DNA from: Ruminiclostridium papyrosolvens DSM 2782
GTDB lineage: Bacteria; Bacillota; Clostridia; Acetivibrionales; DSM-1351
Length of the DNA: 64,000 nt
Assembly (NCBI RefSeq): GCF_029318685.1
Contig: NZ_CP119677.1
Location: forward strand, 2,533,001-2,597,000
Direction of reading: 5' to 3'
The notes under the pieces are model-generated. The model made no database searches. It worked only from the letters and a program-made list of their open reading frames with translations, and was not told where the DNA came from. Positions 19,996 to 29,286 of the stretch are shown piece by piece; the stretch's first letter is position 1; each line of letters starts with the position of its first letter. A program made the position numbers and the translations under genes.

Positions 19996-22900
19996 CTATT
20001 GTCGATTTAAGAAGTTGGGTTTAGTGGTTTTTACAAGCGCTATTTGATCCATTGTTCCAGCAAGAAGAACCTCCAAGGCTTCCATGGCTTCGGGGGGTTC
20101 AATGGAGCCTACGCCCACCTGCGCCATCCTGTCCTGATAAGCTTTGGCAGCAACCACTCCAACACTGCCCCAATACCCCCAATTCATTACTTTTACCACA
20201 CATGGCCATTCCTGAGACAGCCGACTCGCAAAAGCATCCTCAAACGCACAGCCGGAGGCATAGTTGCTTTGTCCCGGAGATTTAGTAAATGCTATCAAAC
20301 CAGAAAAAAATAAGACGAAATCCAAGGGTTCTTTTTGAAAGACCTGGGCCATCCGCACACTCACATTAACCTTAGCCGAAAGTGCGTTATTGAAGCGTTC
20401 TTCATCCATGTTTGCCAGGCTTTTATCCAACAGTACAATTGCAGAATGAACCACCCCATGAATCTGCGGGTATAATTTTTTAATCTTCTCATAGGCTTGC
20501 TGTAAAGCCTTCTGGTCAGTTGCATCTGCTTTGATATATTGCGGAGAAGGCCCCAAGCTTGCCAGCCTATCCAGCTTGGCCTGTATGGTTGCATCTTTTT
20601 CCCGTCTGCCAATCCAGATAACATGGGCCTGATATGTGCGAATCATATATTCAGTCCAGACTTCACCGATACCTCCAGCGCCACCTATCACTACATACAC
20701 ACCTTCCGGCCTGTACAGTGTCCGCTCTGGTGCAGGGATATGAAGTTGAATTAACTGTTGCCGGTACCATTCCTTGCCGCGGTAAGCTAAAATGTCTCCT
20801 TCAGGGTCAGCAGGCAGGTTAAGAATATCGTCAATCGGCCAATCGGATTCGGCATTCAAATCTATAAGGCGGACCTTCCAATGGGGATATTCCTTAGCCA
20901 TTGAACCAATCAATCCATGCAGACTGGCATGGGTTGGGTTTATCGTTTCATTTTTATGGACAGACTGGACTTGAACAGTGATTAAGCTCCAGCTTAAATC
21001 GTTATCCGCATAACCCAAACCAAGCAGAGCCTTAATTATTCTGAAAACCTGGAGAACACCCTCATTCTGATCCGTAATGAGGATATCGTCCGAAATTGTT
21101 GTTACGGGTTTATAGGGGGCAATCCATATAATATGATCAATGGCACCACGTGCCAGTAGTTTCTTGGATATTATTTCTATAGTATCCCTTGGCTTTATTT
21201 CCAAAACCTGTGCATCAGGATAGTATTGCAAAACAGCACTCCTGCTGTCTTCTCTTCCTCCAACAATCACTACCCGTTGAGCCTTGGCAGAGAAATCCCG
21301 ACCTCCTTCTACCGCGATTACATCCCACACAGGGGTCATCATGATGGTTTCAGATTGCCAAGAGTCCCCCCCCCGCATCCTGGTTGAGAACCCTTTCATC
21401 CGTATACAAACTCTTCCTTGATCGTCACATAAATCAATATCAAGTTTCTGTACTTTGTCTCCGGCTTTAGTACCGTTACTGTATCGAAGCAGTACCCACA
21501 TTGTGGAAGAACAACCTCGGAAGATTTCCATCTCTTGCAGGGCAAACGGGAGGGACATCGTCGAGGGGACATCCCCTCCGGACTGTATCCTGCTGTCTGG
21601 TGCAAGCAATAAACCTATTGATGCCTGCAAAGCTGAATCCATTAAGCTGGGATGCATGACAAACTGATCTCCGGTACCGCAAACGGATGAAGGTAATGAA
21701 ATTTTAGCCAATACCTTGTCTGAACCAAGATATACTTTTTCCAATCCTTGATATCCCGGACCATAATCGAACCCCATCAGGCTAAAAGCCTCATAGCATT
21801 GGGCCGATGAAAGGACACCCCGGTCACACTCAGACTTTATGGCCTGAAGGTCCATGCGTTGACCTTCTCCAACCGGGCCGAGCATCGCAACCCCCTGGCT
21901 GTGTATTACCCGCTCGGTGTCGGCCTCATCATGCTGGCTGTAAATTACGTAGGTAATCTCGCCGTTTTCCTCAGGATAGAGTCCGATGTGTACCCGGGCA
22001 GGATTATGCCGCACAGTGATAGGGTGCATCCAAACGATATTTTTCAGACTTATCTGTATCTTCTGACCTTCCAAGGCTCCGGTTACCTGCTCAACAGCAG
22101 CGCGAGCCATCTCCAAATAAGCTACCCCTGGCAGGAGATGCTGCCCCTGCACCACATGATCTGCCAGTAAAAACTCCTGGCCGGTAAAGGTGGATGTGAA
22201 CCTCTGTTCAGAAAAATCCGAAGTGTTTTGATGTAACAGAGGATGAATGTAGCCTGTAATCGGTGGTGATGCGTTAGGGGTAGTCTCTGTCTCCCGTACC
22301 CAGTATCGCTCTTTTGCAAAAGGATAAGTCGGCAGGCTGATGCGCTTAATCCTTTTTCCGCCGAAAAGCCCGCTCCAATCAATCTCATAGCCTTGACAAT
22401 AAAAATCTGCCAAGGCAAACAGCATTTCCTGATATTTGCTCCTGTCACACTGTAACGACTTGCTTTGTTTGAGCATATCCTGGGCATACTGTTGTACCAC
22501 ATTTTGGCCTTTAAAATCCTGTGGGACTTTTCCCTTGAACAGGTTCGGCAGTCTTTCCCTGCTGCCTGCCTGTTTCCATACGTATATAGCATCGTCGTGG
22601 TCCTGAATAACGATGGCACAGCGATGGTTGAAGTGCTGACGCCCCTCAAGCCCGGTGTAGCTTATCCTCAGCAGGTCCTGTCCCTTGTTTTGCAGTACTG
22701 TAATCATGTCCTGTATTTTTTCCTGCAGGGCATCCTCGGTCTTGGCCGAAAGGACAAGAAGATAGTACGGGGGCTGCTCCTGAAATGATCCGGTGTCTTT
22801 CCCGGAATAGCTCCTGACAACCATGTGGACGTTGGTGCCGCTCATTCCAAATGCGCTCACTGCACCAGTACGGACTTTGCCATCTCTCTTTGGCCAGGGT

Positions 22901-25900
22901 TTGGCAGCCTTGTTGACATAGAAGGGGCTTTCTTTCCAGTTGATATAGTCATTTTCCTGTTCGCAGTGTAAGCTGGCAGGAATCGTTTCATGGCGTAATG
23001 CCTCCACCAGGCTGATTAGACTGAGCAGTCCGGATGCCGCAAAGGTATGTCCGAAATTGGTTTTCGTTGAGGTAAGTGCACAATAGCCTTGTTTGCTTGT
23101 ATAGCCTTTAAAGGCATCATACAAGGCATTGATCTCAACAGGATCACCGAGCCTGGTCCCGGTACCATGGGTTACAATGTATTCTATTTCTTCCGGGTTC
23201 ACTTTGAACTGATCGTAGACCGCCTTCAGAAGGCTGGTCTGGGCAACCCCGCTTGGAGCGGTGATTCCGTTAGTTCTGCCGTCATAATTGACAGCGTTGC
23301 CCTGGATGACGGCATAGATCGGGTCTCCGTCTGCTTCAGCCCTGGATAACCGTTTGAGTACTACTGCAGCCACCGCTTCTCCAGGGACCAGGCCGTTAGC
23401 CCGCTTGTCAAACGCAAAGCACTTGCCGTCCGCAGACAGCATACCGGCCTGGCTCATCCCTATATACGCCTGTGGTGTGAGCATCAGATTGATGCCCGCG
23501 GCAATAGCGGTATCACACTCGTGGCTGCGCAGGCTCAAGCAGGCTTGATGAGCAGCCACCAAACCGGAAGAACAGGCGGTATCAATCGCCATCACGGGGC
23601 CGCTGAGATTCAGGAAGTATGCCAGGCGGGCAGCCAGAATTGCGTTGTTGTTGGATGTTACACTGGCCTTTTCTTTGACAAGCAGCTGGTAGTCTCCCTG
23701 TTCAACACCCACAAACATTCCGATCCTGTTTGTTTTAATCTGTTTGGCTCCGTATCCGGCATCCTCCAGTGCCTTCCAGGCTTCCTGCAGCAAAAGCCGC
23801 TGCCTTGGGTCCATGACTTGCGCCTCTCTCGGTGAGATTTCGAAAAACAGGGAGTCAAACTGATCTGCATTGGATATAAATCCTCCCCATCTGGAATTGG
23901 TTTTGCCATCTTCCTGATGAGGGTCTCCATAATACTTTTGCCAGTCCCAGCGGCTTGCAGGTATTTCTGTAATACATTCCCTGCCGTCCTTCAGGTTGTT
24001 CCATAGTCCCTCGACTGTGTCGGCTCCCGGGAACCGCCCGCTCATCCCTATGACAGCAATGGGCTCCGGAACACCTTGGGGGGTGCTCCCTGCGGCAAAC
24101 CGGAATCTTCCGGCTCTCTGCCGGGATGAAGCTGCTGCTTGCGGTTCTCGTTGCAGAACGTCCTGCACAGCAGCATCCTCCCGATAAAAATCCTGAATCG
24201 CTTGTTGATGCTCTGTAAAAAAGTATTGTGTCAGTCTTTCAATGGTGGAATGTCCAAAAAACACGGCAGGGGTAATTTCAATTCCATAATGACCGGTTAA
24301 TATGGTTGCAAATTCTGCTAAACTAAAAGAATCAAAGCCAAAATCCGCAAAGTTTTCCTCTTTGTCCAGTTTGTCCCGTGAAATTTTTAGTACATTCCCG
24401 GCAAGTTCTTTCAAGTCCCACTCCAAACACTGCTCCAGGCTTAGCCCCTTCATCTCGGTTCGTCTTCCCTTGCCTGAAGGCTTGTATATGTCAGGGGTCT
24501 GTGCTGGGGATTGGTTCCCGGCAAGCCCTAAAAAGCGGTGCACCCGGCTGGGCTGTCCCGCCAGTACCAGATGCTGTATATCGTTCTGCGCCAGTAAGCG
24601 GTCGAACATGAAAATGCCCTCTTCGGTTTCCAAAAAACGTTGTCCGCTGGATTTGAGATACATTTCAGCATTATCGCCTTCTTTGGATCCCATTCCGCCT
24701 TCCTTCCAGAGCGGCCAGTTAATGACAACCGTCTTGCCGGGCTGCTGATTATTACGATAATGCCCATAAGCCATCAGAAAACGGTTGCCAACGGCATAGT
24801 CGCAGGAGCCGAAATCACCCAGTATTGCTGCACTTGAAGAGAAATAACAGATAAAATCAAGGGGTTCCCGGCAAAGTAGCTCATCGAGTATGATCGTTCC
24901 CTTGATCTTGGGTCCCAGCACCTCTTCAAAGCTTGAAATGTCCTTGTCCAGGATGCTTCCTCCCCCTGCAAGCCCTGCCGTGTGCACGACTCCCCGTATC
25001 TCCCCGAAGCGTTCCTTCGCCTGACTCAAGCCTTCCTTCATGCGGGCCTGGTCACAGACGTCCGCCTGCAGGTACAATACCTGGCCGCCTAAGTCCTCCA
25101 GTATTTTTATCTTCATTTGTTTTTTTTCATCCATGGGGGACCGACCGGTCAGTATGAGATTTGCGTGCTGCGTTTTTGCCAGATGTCCTGCAAGCTGGAG
25201 TCCCAACCCGCCGCAGCCGCCTGTAATGAGGTAGGTTCCTCCAGGCTTCAGCAGGCTGTTTCCCGGCTGCATTTTTGTTGGACGTATCCGGCAAATATAC
25301 CGCTTGCCCTCCTGGTACAGGATACTTGAGTTTTTTGGGGTCGGCATCTCTCTCCAGAGCTTCTGCAGCCAGTCCTTTATATCCGGTTCCCGGTTTTCTT
25401 CGCTCTCCTGCATGATTGCCGCAATTCGGGTATCTGGCATAACAAGCCCCAGGGAGCGCTCAAAGCCAATCCACGATTCAAGGTGACACCGTTCCAGCAT
25501 GTCCTCATATTGAGCAGCCAGAAGGATGTGGCTGGGTTTTAGTTTTGAGAAGGAAATTCCCTGCAGGATATGTACGATACAGGAATAATCCCTTATATGT
25601 TTTTTGTCCTCCAAAGGCCATAGATAGAGGACGGCATCTATATTTCCATAATCCTCACGTATGCTCTTGAAGGCATCCTTATAGGTGTCCGGGTCTTTGG
25701 GTGATATGTGGTAGGCCTGTTCGGATTGTTTGCGGTAGCTGGTGCTTTGGGAGATGAAAATCACCCTGGTCTGCCCGTCAAGAGCCTGCACTGCTTCAAT
25801 TGCCGCTTGCTGCTTTTTAGAATCCGAAAGAAAACAGACCATGGCTTTAATCCTGGCTGAAGAATTGTCCGGCAATACCTGCTCCTGCCATGTTTCTTCA

Positions 25901-28900
25901 AAGGTCATCAGTTCAAAGGCTTCCTGTGCTTCCTGAACCGGGTTGCTTTTTGATGCTGCATGATCCAGCTTCCGGCCGGTAAGTGTTGAAGCGGACCTCT
26001 TTTTAAAGAGGTGGGAAGTATTTTTATGCACGGCTGGAGTGCTCTCAATGTCAGGCATCCAGTAACGTTCCCGGGCAAAGGGATATGTGGGCAGGCTGAT
26101 ACGGCAGGGTTTGGTCTCTCCATAGAGTTTGTTCCAGTCAAATATCAAGCCTTTGACCCAGAGATCTACAAGTTTTACATGCTTCCCTTTAACGACCCAG
26201 GCCTCAATAGCTTTTTGCATATCCTCATCCGCTGTAAAAACAGCCAGGGTCTCCCTGTTGTGCTTGACCTGCCCGCGATACATATCAGGAATGTCATCCT
26301 GACCTTCCAGAAAGCTCTTTAATTTCTCCTCAAGTTCTTTGATACTGCCTGCAATCACAGCCAGACGCTCTTCCATACCTTCGCGTCCCACTTGCAGCGT
26401 ATATGCAATATCGGCAAGGTCATTGTCGGAGAACCCCTGTGTCCGAATGGCGCTCAAGAGTCGCTCTACCTGCTCGCGAAGACGGTCTGTGTTCCTGGCA
26501 GACAGCACGACAATAGCCGGATTCTCATGGGTGACCTGGATTTGAGGTCTTTTTTGTTTTGGAACGTATTCCTCAATCACCACATGGGCGTTATTTCCTA
26601 TCATACCAAAACTACTTATGCCTGCACGCCTGGGAGTACTTCCCTCTGTTTTCCATTCCAGAACTTCAGTATTAATGTATAAAGGGGAATCCTCTAATTT
26701 AATAATTGGATTCATTTCTTTATAATTAGGCATTTGGGGAATCTTTTTATGCTTCATCGACAAAATGACTTTTAAAACACTGGTTAATCCCGCGGCTCCT
26801 TCCAAATGCCCAATATGAGCTTTTGCAGATCCTATAGCGCAAAAATTCGTTTTTGAAGTATGTTTCCTAAATGCCTTTTGCAGAGAACTAACTTCAATTG
26901 GATCACCTAAAGCTGTTCCAGTTCCATGGCATTCTATATAACCTAATGTTTCAGGGGAAATATTGGCGTTTTTCCATGCCTCCAGAATTACTTCCGTTTG
27001 CAGTTCGGGACGAGGAGATGTAAGATTATTTGAACGTCCCCCATGATTGATTGCAGTTCCTTTAATAACTGCATGAATGTTATCCTGGTCTTTGATCGCT
27101 TTGGATAACGGCTTTAATAAGACAGCTACAACACCTTCACCGGGAACATAGCCATCTGCCTGTTTATCAAAGGAATGACATCGGCCTGTAGGAGAAAGTG
27201 CTTGCATACGTGAGAAATATACATGGTGCAATGGACTGAGCAATAAATTTATACCTGCTACAACTGCCAGATCACATTCCCCTGTTTTCAAGGCTTGACA
27301 AGCCAAGTGCATTGCTGTTAAGGATGATGCGCATGCGTTATCCAATGGAATACTGGGACCATGCAAATCGAAAGTATAAGAAATGTGTGCACTTAATGTC
27401 GACATTGAGCTACTTACATGTTCATAACTTGTTATGGGGATTCTTTTCCTTACAATTTCATCCCAATACTCTTGAAAGCAAACTCCTGTATACATCCCTG
27501 TTTTGCTTCCTTTAATTTGATTAATGTAGCCCGCATCTTCCAACACACCATAAACAACTTCCAATAAAATACGAACTTGTGGGTCCATCCAAGTGGCTTG
27601 CCGAGGCGAAATATCGAAAAATAAAGGATCAAACTTGTCAACATCTTCAATAAAGCTACCCCATTTTGAATATGTTTTATTATCAGCATGTCGGTTTTCA
27701 TCAAACCATGGTTGATAATCCCAATGACTCATTGGGATTTCGCTAATAAGATCTTTGCTATCCACAATATGCTTCCAAAAGCTATTTAGATCAGGAGAAC
27801 TAGCTAATCTCCCATCCATTCCAATAATAGCAATGTCATCTTCCGAGTATGAGTATGCATCTCTCAGTTTTGATTCCTTCAAAGCAGCTTGCTGCCTTTG
27901 AACCAAGGTGCTTTTTATAATGTTATTAGCTTGCTCCTGAGAGAAGATAAGATCGGTTGACTGTTGTACCCCAAAATAAGCAGCAAATTGGGCTGATTGT
28001 TCCTCTGCAAAATAACTGCTGAGCTCTACAATATTTTGATATTCAAAAAATACGGTTGGAAGTAATACAAATCCTATTTCTTCTTGTATTTTCTGCGAAA
28101 CAGCCATGATAGTCCGGGAATCTGCACCCATTTCCATAAAGTTTTTATCTATACCGGTTTCTTTTCTAGATATACCCAATACTTCTGCAATTGTCTTTTT
28201 TAAATACTCTTGTATCTTCTCCTTTATGGGAACTGAGTTATTACCAATTGGCTCATTAGGTTTTTTATGTAAAACCACTGTAGAGTCTTGGGTATACTTC
28301 AAGTTTGGCGAAGAAATATTCACAGAACTTATTCCCAAAAATGCTTCCCTGGAAGGAATACGTTTTGTACAAAGCTGTTTAACATTAATTATCTGCTTCC
28401 CATTTTGATTGTATACTTTACAGTTAAATTCTTTAATCTCCGAATTTGATTTGATTAGTTCTGCATAACAATAGAGCTTGCCATATATATCTTCTGAAAC
28501 CCCATTATTAATCTGAAGTTCATTAATTACAAATGGAACCCAATGGTGAATGAGGGGATTGTCCGGGTCAACTGCAAAAGTAGAAGTGACATGTATCGCG
28601 TCAAATATAGCAGGGTGGCATAAATAGTCTTTTGCCTCTTCTTTCATCTCAGGGGCCAATTCAATTTCACTGAAAACGCCCCGGCTTAACACATGTACTT
28701 TCCTTACACTAAATAGGGTATCACCGTAGGTGTCTTGTGTTGCTGCCTTGTAGAATATATCGCTGGATATTGTTTTTATAGCAAGACTTATCCAATCTGA
28801 AATAACAATAGTTTCATCCAGTCGCATAATATTGTCAGCTATAATTTGGCCACTTGCTGCAACAACCATCTTCTGAACTGATCGTTTAAAATATTGGTTT

Positions 28901-29283
28901 TCAAACAAGATTGACTTGTTTTGATGTTTTAATACTACATCTAATTTAACTGTTTCCGAAGGCAAAACCTGAATTGGATCTAAAAAGATGATATTACTTA
29001 AAGCCATATCACATTTCTCAGACATTTGGACCAATGCCTGCAAAACCAAACTGCAGTGCGCAACACCCATTAAGATTTGATTTCCAAATATCTTATGGTC
29101 TTTCAACAAATTTTCATCATAAACAAATTGTTTTCCAAAGACAACCTCCCCAATTTTGTTTTCTTTGTCACTGGTTGTCATATTCTTCTGGTATTTTAAT
29201 TTTTTTATTTGATCTATAGCATCCTTATCTGTTATTTTTCTTTCTTTTATTTCGTTAAATAATTTATTGAATTGATCAGCCAT
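19996..29283 (-). CDS. PKS gene C: DH*-ACP-KS-KR-ACP-KS-DH-KR, trans-AT type
   Basis: PKS subunit of 3095 residues starting 3 nt after gene B, behind a G-rich ribosome site. Residues 1-35 are a charged helical segment, probably docking to the C-terminal KS of B. A DH-fold region (about 40-320) follows with altered motifs: DHKIFGNQILMG near 64 (Pro replaced by Met) and HPAIFDAIHV near 225 (the usual Gln position is Val). Its activity is uncertain. Then ACP (GADSR, 388); KS (483-903, DNACASS, ECHGTGT); KR (GGCGGLG 1356, YAVGN 1498); ACP (GFDSF, 1651); KS (1740-2156, DTACSSG, VTHGTGT); DH (HVVQGQHLLPG 2381, DSALQ 2550); KR (GGAGGIG 2870, YASGC 3009). The last KR has Gly at residue 2995 where the catalytic Ser is expected. 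The protein ends right after this KR with no ACP: the MT and ACP that finish the module are the start of gene D. Stretches of the first KR, the ACP and the second KS start are near-identical to gene D. Confidence 0.96.
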   Translation of the reverse strand: MADQFNKLFNEIKERKITDKDAIDQIKKLKYQKNMTTSDKENKIGEVVFGKQFVYDENLLKDHKIFGNQILMGVAHCSLVLQALVQMSEKCDMALSNIIFLDPIQVLPSETVKLDVVLKHQNKSILFENQYFKRSVQKMVVAASGQIIADNIMRLDETIVISDWISLAIKTISSDIFYKAATQDTYGDTLFSVRKVHVLSRGVFSEIELAPEMKEEAKDYLCHPAIFDAIHVTSTFAVDPDNPLIHHWVPFVINELQINNGVSEDIYGKLYCYAELIKSNSEIKEFNCKVYNQNGKQIINVKQLCTKRIPSREAFLGISSVNISSPNLKYTQDSTVVLHKKPNEPIGNNSVPIKEKIQEYLKKTIAEVLGISRKETGIDKNFMEMGADSRTIMAVSQKIQEEIGFVLLPTVFFEYQNIVELSSYFAEEQSAQFAAYFGVQQSTDLIFSQEQANNIIKSTLVQRQQAALKESKLRDAYSYSEDDIAIIGMDGRLASSPDLNSFWKHIVDSKDLISEIPMSHWDYQPWFDENRHADNKTYSKWGSFIEDVDKFDPLFFDISPRQATWMDPQVRILLEVVYGVLEDAGYINQIKGSKTGMYTGVCFQEYWDEIVRKRIPITSYEHVSSSMSTLSAHISYTFDLHGPSIPLDNACASSLTAMHLACQALKTGECDLAVVAGINLLLSPLHHVYFSRMQALSPTGRCHSFDKQADGYVPGEGVVAVLLKPLSKAIKDQDNIHAVIKGTAINHGGRSNNLTSPRPELQTEVILEAWKNANISPETLGYIECHGTGTALGDPIEVSSLQKAFRKHTSKTNFCAIGSAKAHIGHLEGAAGLTSVLKVILSMKHKKIPQMPNYKEMNPIIKLEDSPLYINTEVLEWKTEGSTPRRAGISSFGMIGNNAHVVIEEYVPKQKRPQIQVTHENPAIVVLSARNTDRLREQVERLLSAIRTQGFSDNDLADIAYTLQVGREGMEERLAVIAGSIKELEEKLKSFLEGQDDIPDMYRGQVKHNRETLAVFTADEDMQKAIEAWVVKGKHVKLVDLWVKGLIFDWNKLYGETKPCRISLPTYPFARERYWMPDIESTPAVHKNTSHLFKKRSASTLTGRKLDHAASKSNPVQEAQEAFELMTFEETWQEQVLPDNSSARIKAMVCFLSDSKKQQAAIEAVQALDGQTRVIFISQSTSYRKQSEQAYHISPKDPDTYKDAFKSIREDYGNIDAVLYLWPLEDKKHIRDYSCIVHILQGISFSKLKPSHILLAAQYEDMLERCHLESWIGFERSLGLVMPDTRIAAIMQESEENREPDIKDWLQKLWREMPTPKNSSILYQEGKRYICRIRPTKMQPGNSLLKPGGTYLITGGCGGLGLQLAGHLAKTQHANLILTGRSPMDEKKQMKIKILEDLGGQVLYLQADVCDQARMKEGLSQAKERFGEIRGVVHTAGLAGGGSILDKDISSFEEVLGPKIKGTIILDELLCREPLDFICYFSSSAAILGDFGSCDYAVGNRFLMAYGHYRNNQQPGKTVVINWPLWKEGGMGSKEGDNAEMYLKSSGQRFLETEEGIFMFDRLLAQNDIQHLVLAGQPSRVHRFLGLAGNQSPAQTPDIYKPSGKGRRTEMKGLSLEQCLEWDLKELAGNVLKISRDKLDKEENFADFGFDSFSLAEFATILTGHYGIEITPAVFFGHSTIERLTQYFFTEHQQAIQDFYREDAAVQDVLQREPQAAASSRQRAGRFRFAAGSTPQGVPEPIAVIGMSGRFPGADTVEGLWNNLKDGRECITEIPASRWDWQKYYGDPHQEDGKTNSRWGGFISNADQFDSLFFEISPREAQVMDPRQRLLLQEAWKALEDAGYGAKQIKTNRIGMFVGVEQGDYQLLVKEKASVTSNNNAILAARLAYFLNLSGPVMAIDTACSSGLVAAHQACLSLRSHECDTAIAAGINLMLTPQAYIGMSQAGMLSADGKCFAFDKRANGLVPGEAVAAVVLKRLSRAEADGDPIYAVIQGNAVNYDGRTNGITAPSGVAQTSLLKAVYDQFKVNPEEIEYIVTHGTGTRLGDPVEINALYDAFKGYTSKQGYCALTSTKTNFGHTFAASGLLSLISLVEALRHETIPASLHCEQENDYINWKESPFYVNKAAKPWPKRDGKVRTGAVSAFGMSGTNVHMVVRSYSGKDTGSFQEQPPYYLLVLSAKTEDALQEKIQDMITVLQNKGQDLLRISYTGLEGRQHFNHRCAIVIQDHDDAIYVWKQAGSRERLPNLFKGKVPQDFKGQNVVQQYAQDMLKQSKSLQCDRSKYQEMLFALADFYCQGYEIDWSGLFGGKRIKRISLPTYPFAKERYWVRETETTPNASPPITGYIHPLLHQNTSDFSEQRFTSTFTGQEFLLADHVVQGQHLLPGVAYLEMARAAVEQVTGALEGQKIQISLKNIVWMHPITVRHNPARVHIGLYPEENGEITYVIYSQHDEADTERVIHSQGVAMLGPVGEGQRMDLQAIKSECDRGVLSSAQCYEAFSLMGFDYGPGYQGLEKVYLGSDKVLAKISLPSSVCGTGDQFVMHPSLMDSALQASIGLLLAPDSRIQSGGDVPSTMSLPFALQEMEIFRGCSSTMWVLLRYSNGTKAGDKVQKLDIDLCDDQGRVCIRMKGFSTRMRGGDSWQSETIMMTPVWDVIAVEGGRDFSAKAQRVVIVGGREDSRSAVLQYYPDAQVLEIKPRDTIEIISKKLLARGAIDHIIWIAPYKPVTTISDDILITDQNEGVLQVFRIIKALLGLGYADNDLSWSLITVQVQSVHKNETINPTHASLHGLIGSMAKEYPHWKVRLIDLNAESDWPIDDILNLPADPEGDILAYRGKEWYRQQLIQLHIPAPERTLYRPEGVYVVIGGAGGIGEVWTEYMIRTYQAHVIWIGRREKDATIQAKLDRLASLGPSPQYIKADATDQKALQQAYEKIKKLYPQIHGVVHSAIVLLDKSLANMDEERFNNALSAKVNVSVRMAQVFQKEPLDFVLFFSGLIAFTKSPGQSNYASGCAFEDAFASRLSQEWPCVVKVMNWGYWGSVGVVAAKAYQDRMAQVGVGSIEPPEAMEALEVLLAGTMDQIALVKTTKPNFLNRQ
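23815..25927 (-). repeat. KR-ACP-KS-start cassette, copy 2 (gene C)
   Basis: Partner of 14240-16352. Both copies end on the KS-proximal side at the junction with a vestigial DH stub. Confidence 0.92.
26040..26560 (-). repeat. Post-KS linker repeat, copy 3 (gene C)
   Basis: Same family as 3680-4160; follows the first KS of gene C. Confidence 0.85.
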
Positions 29284-29286
29284 CCC

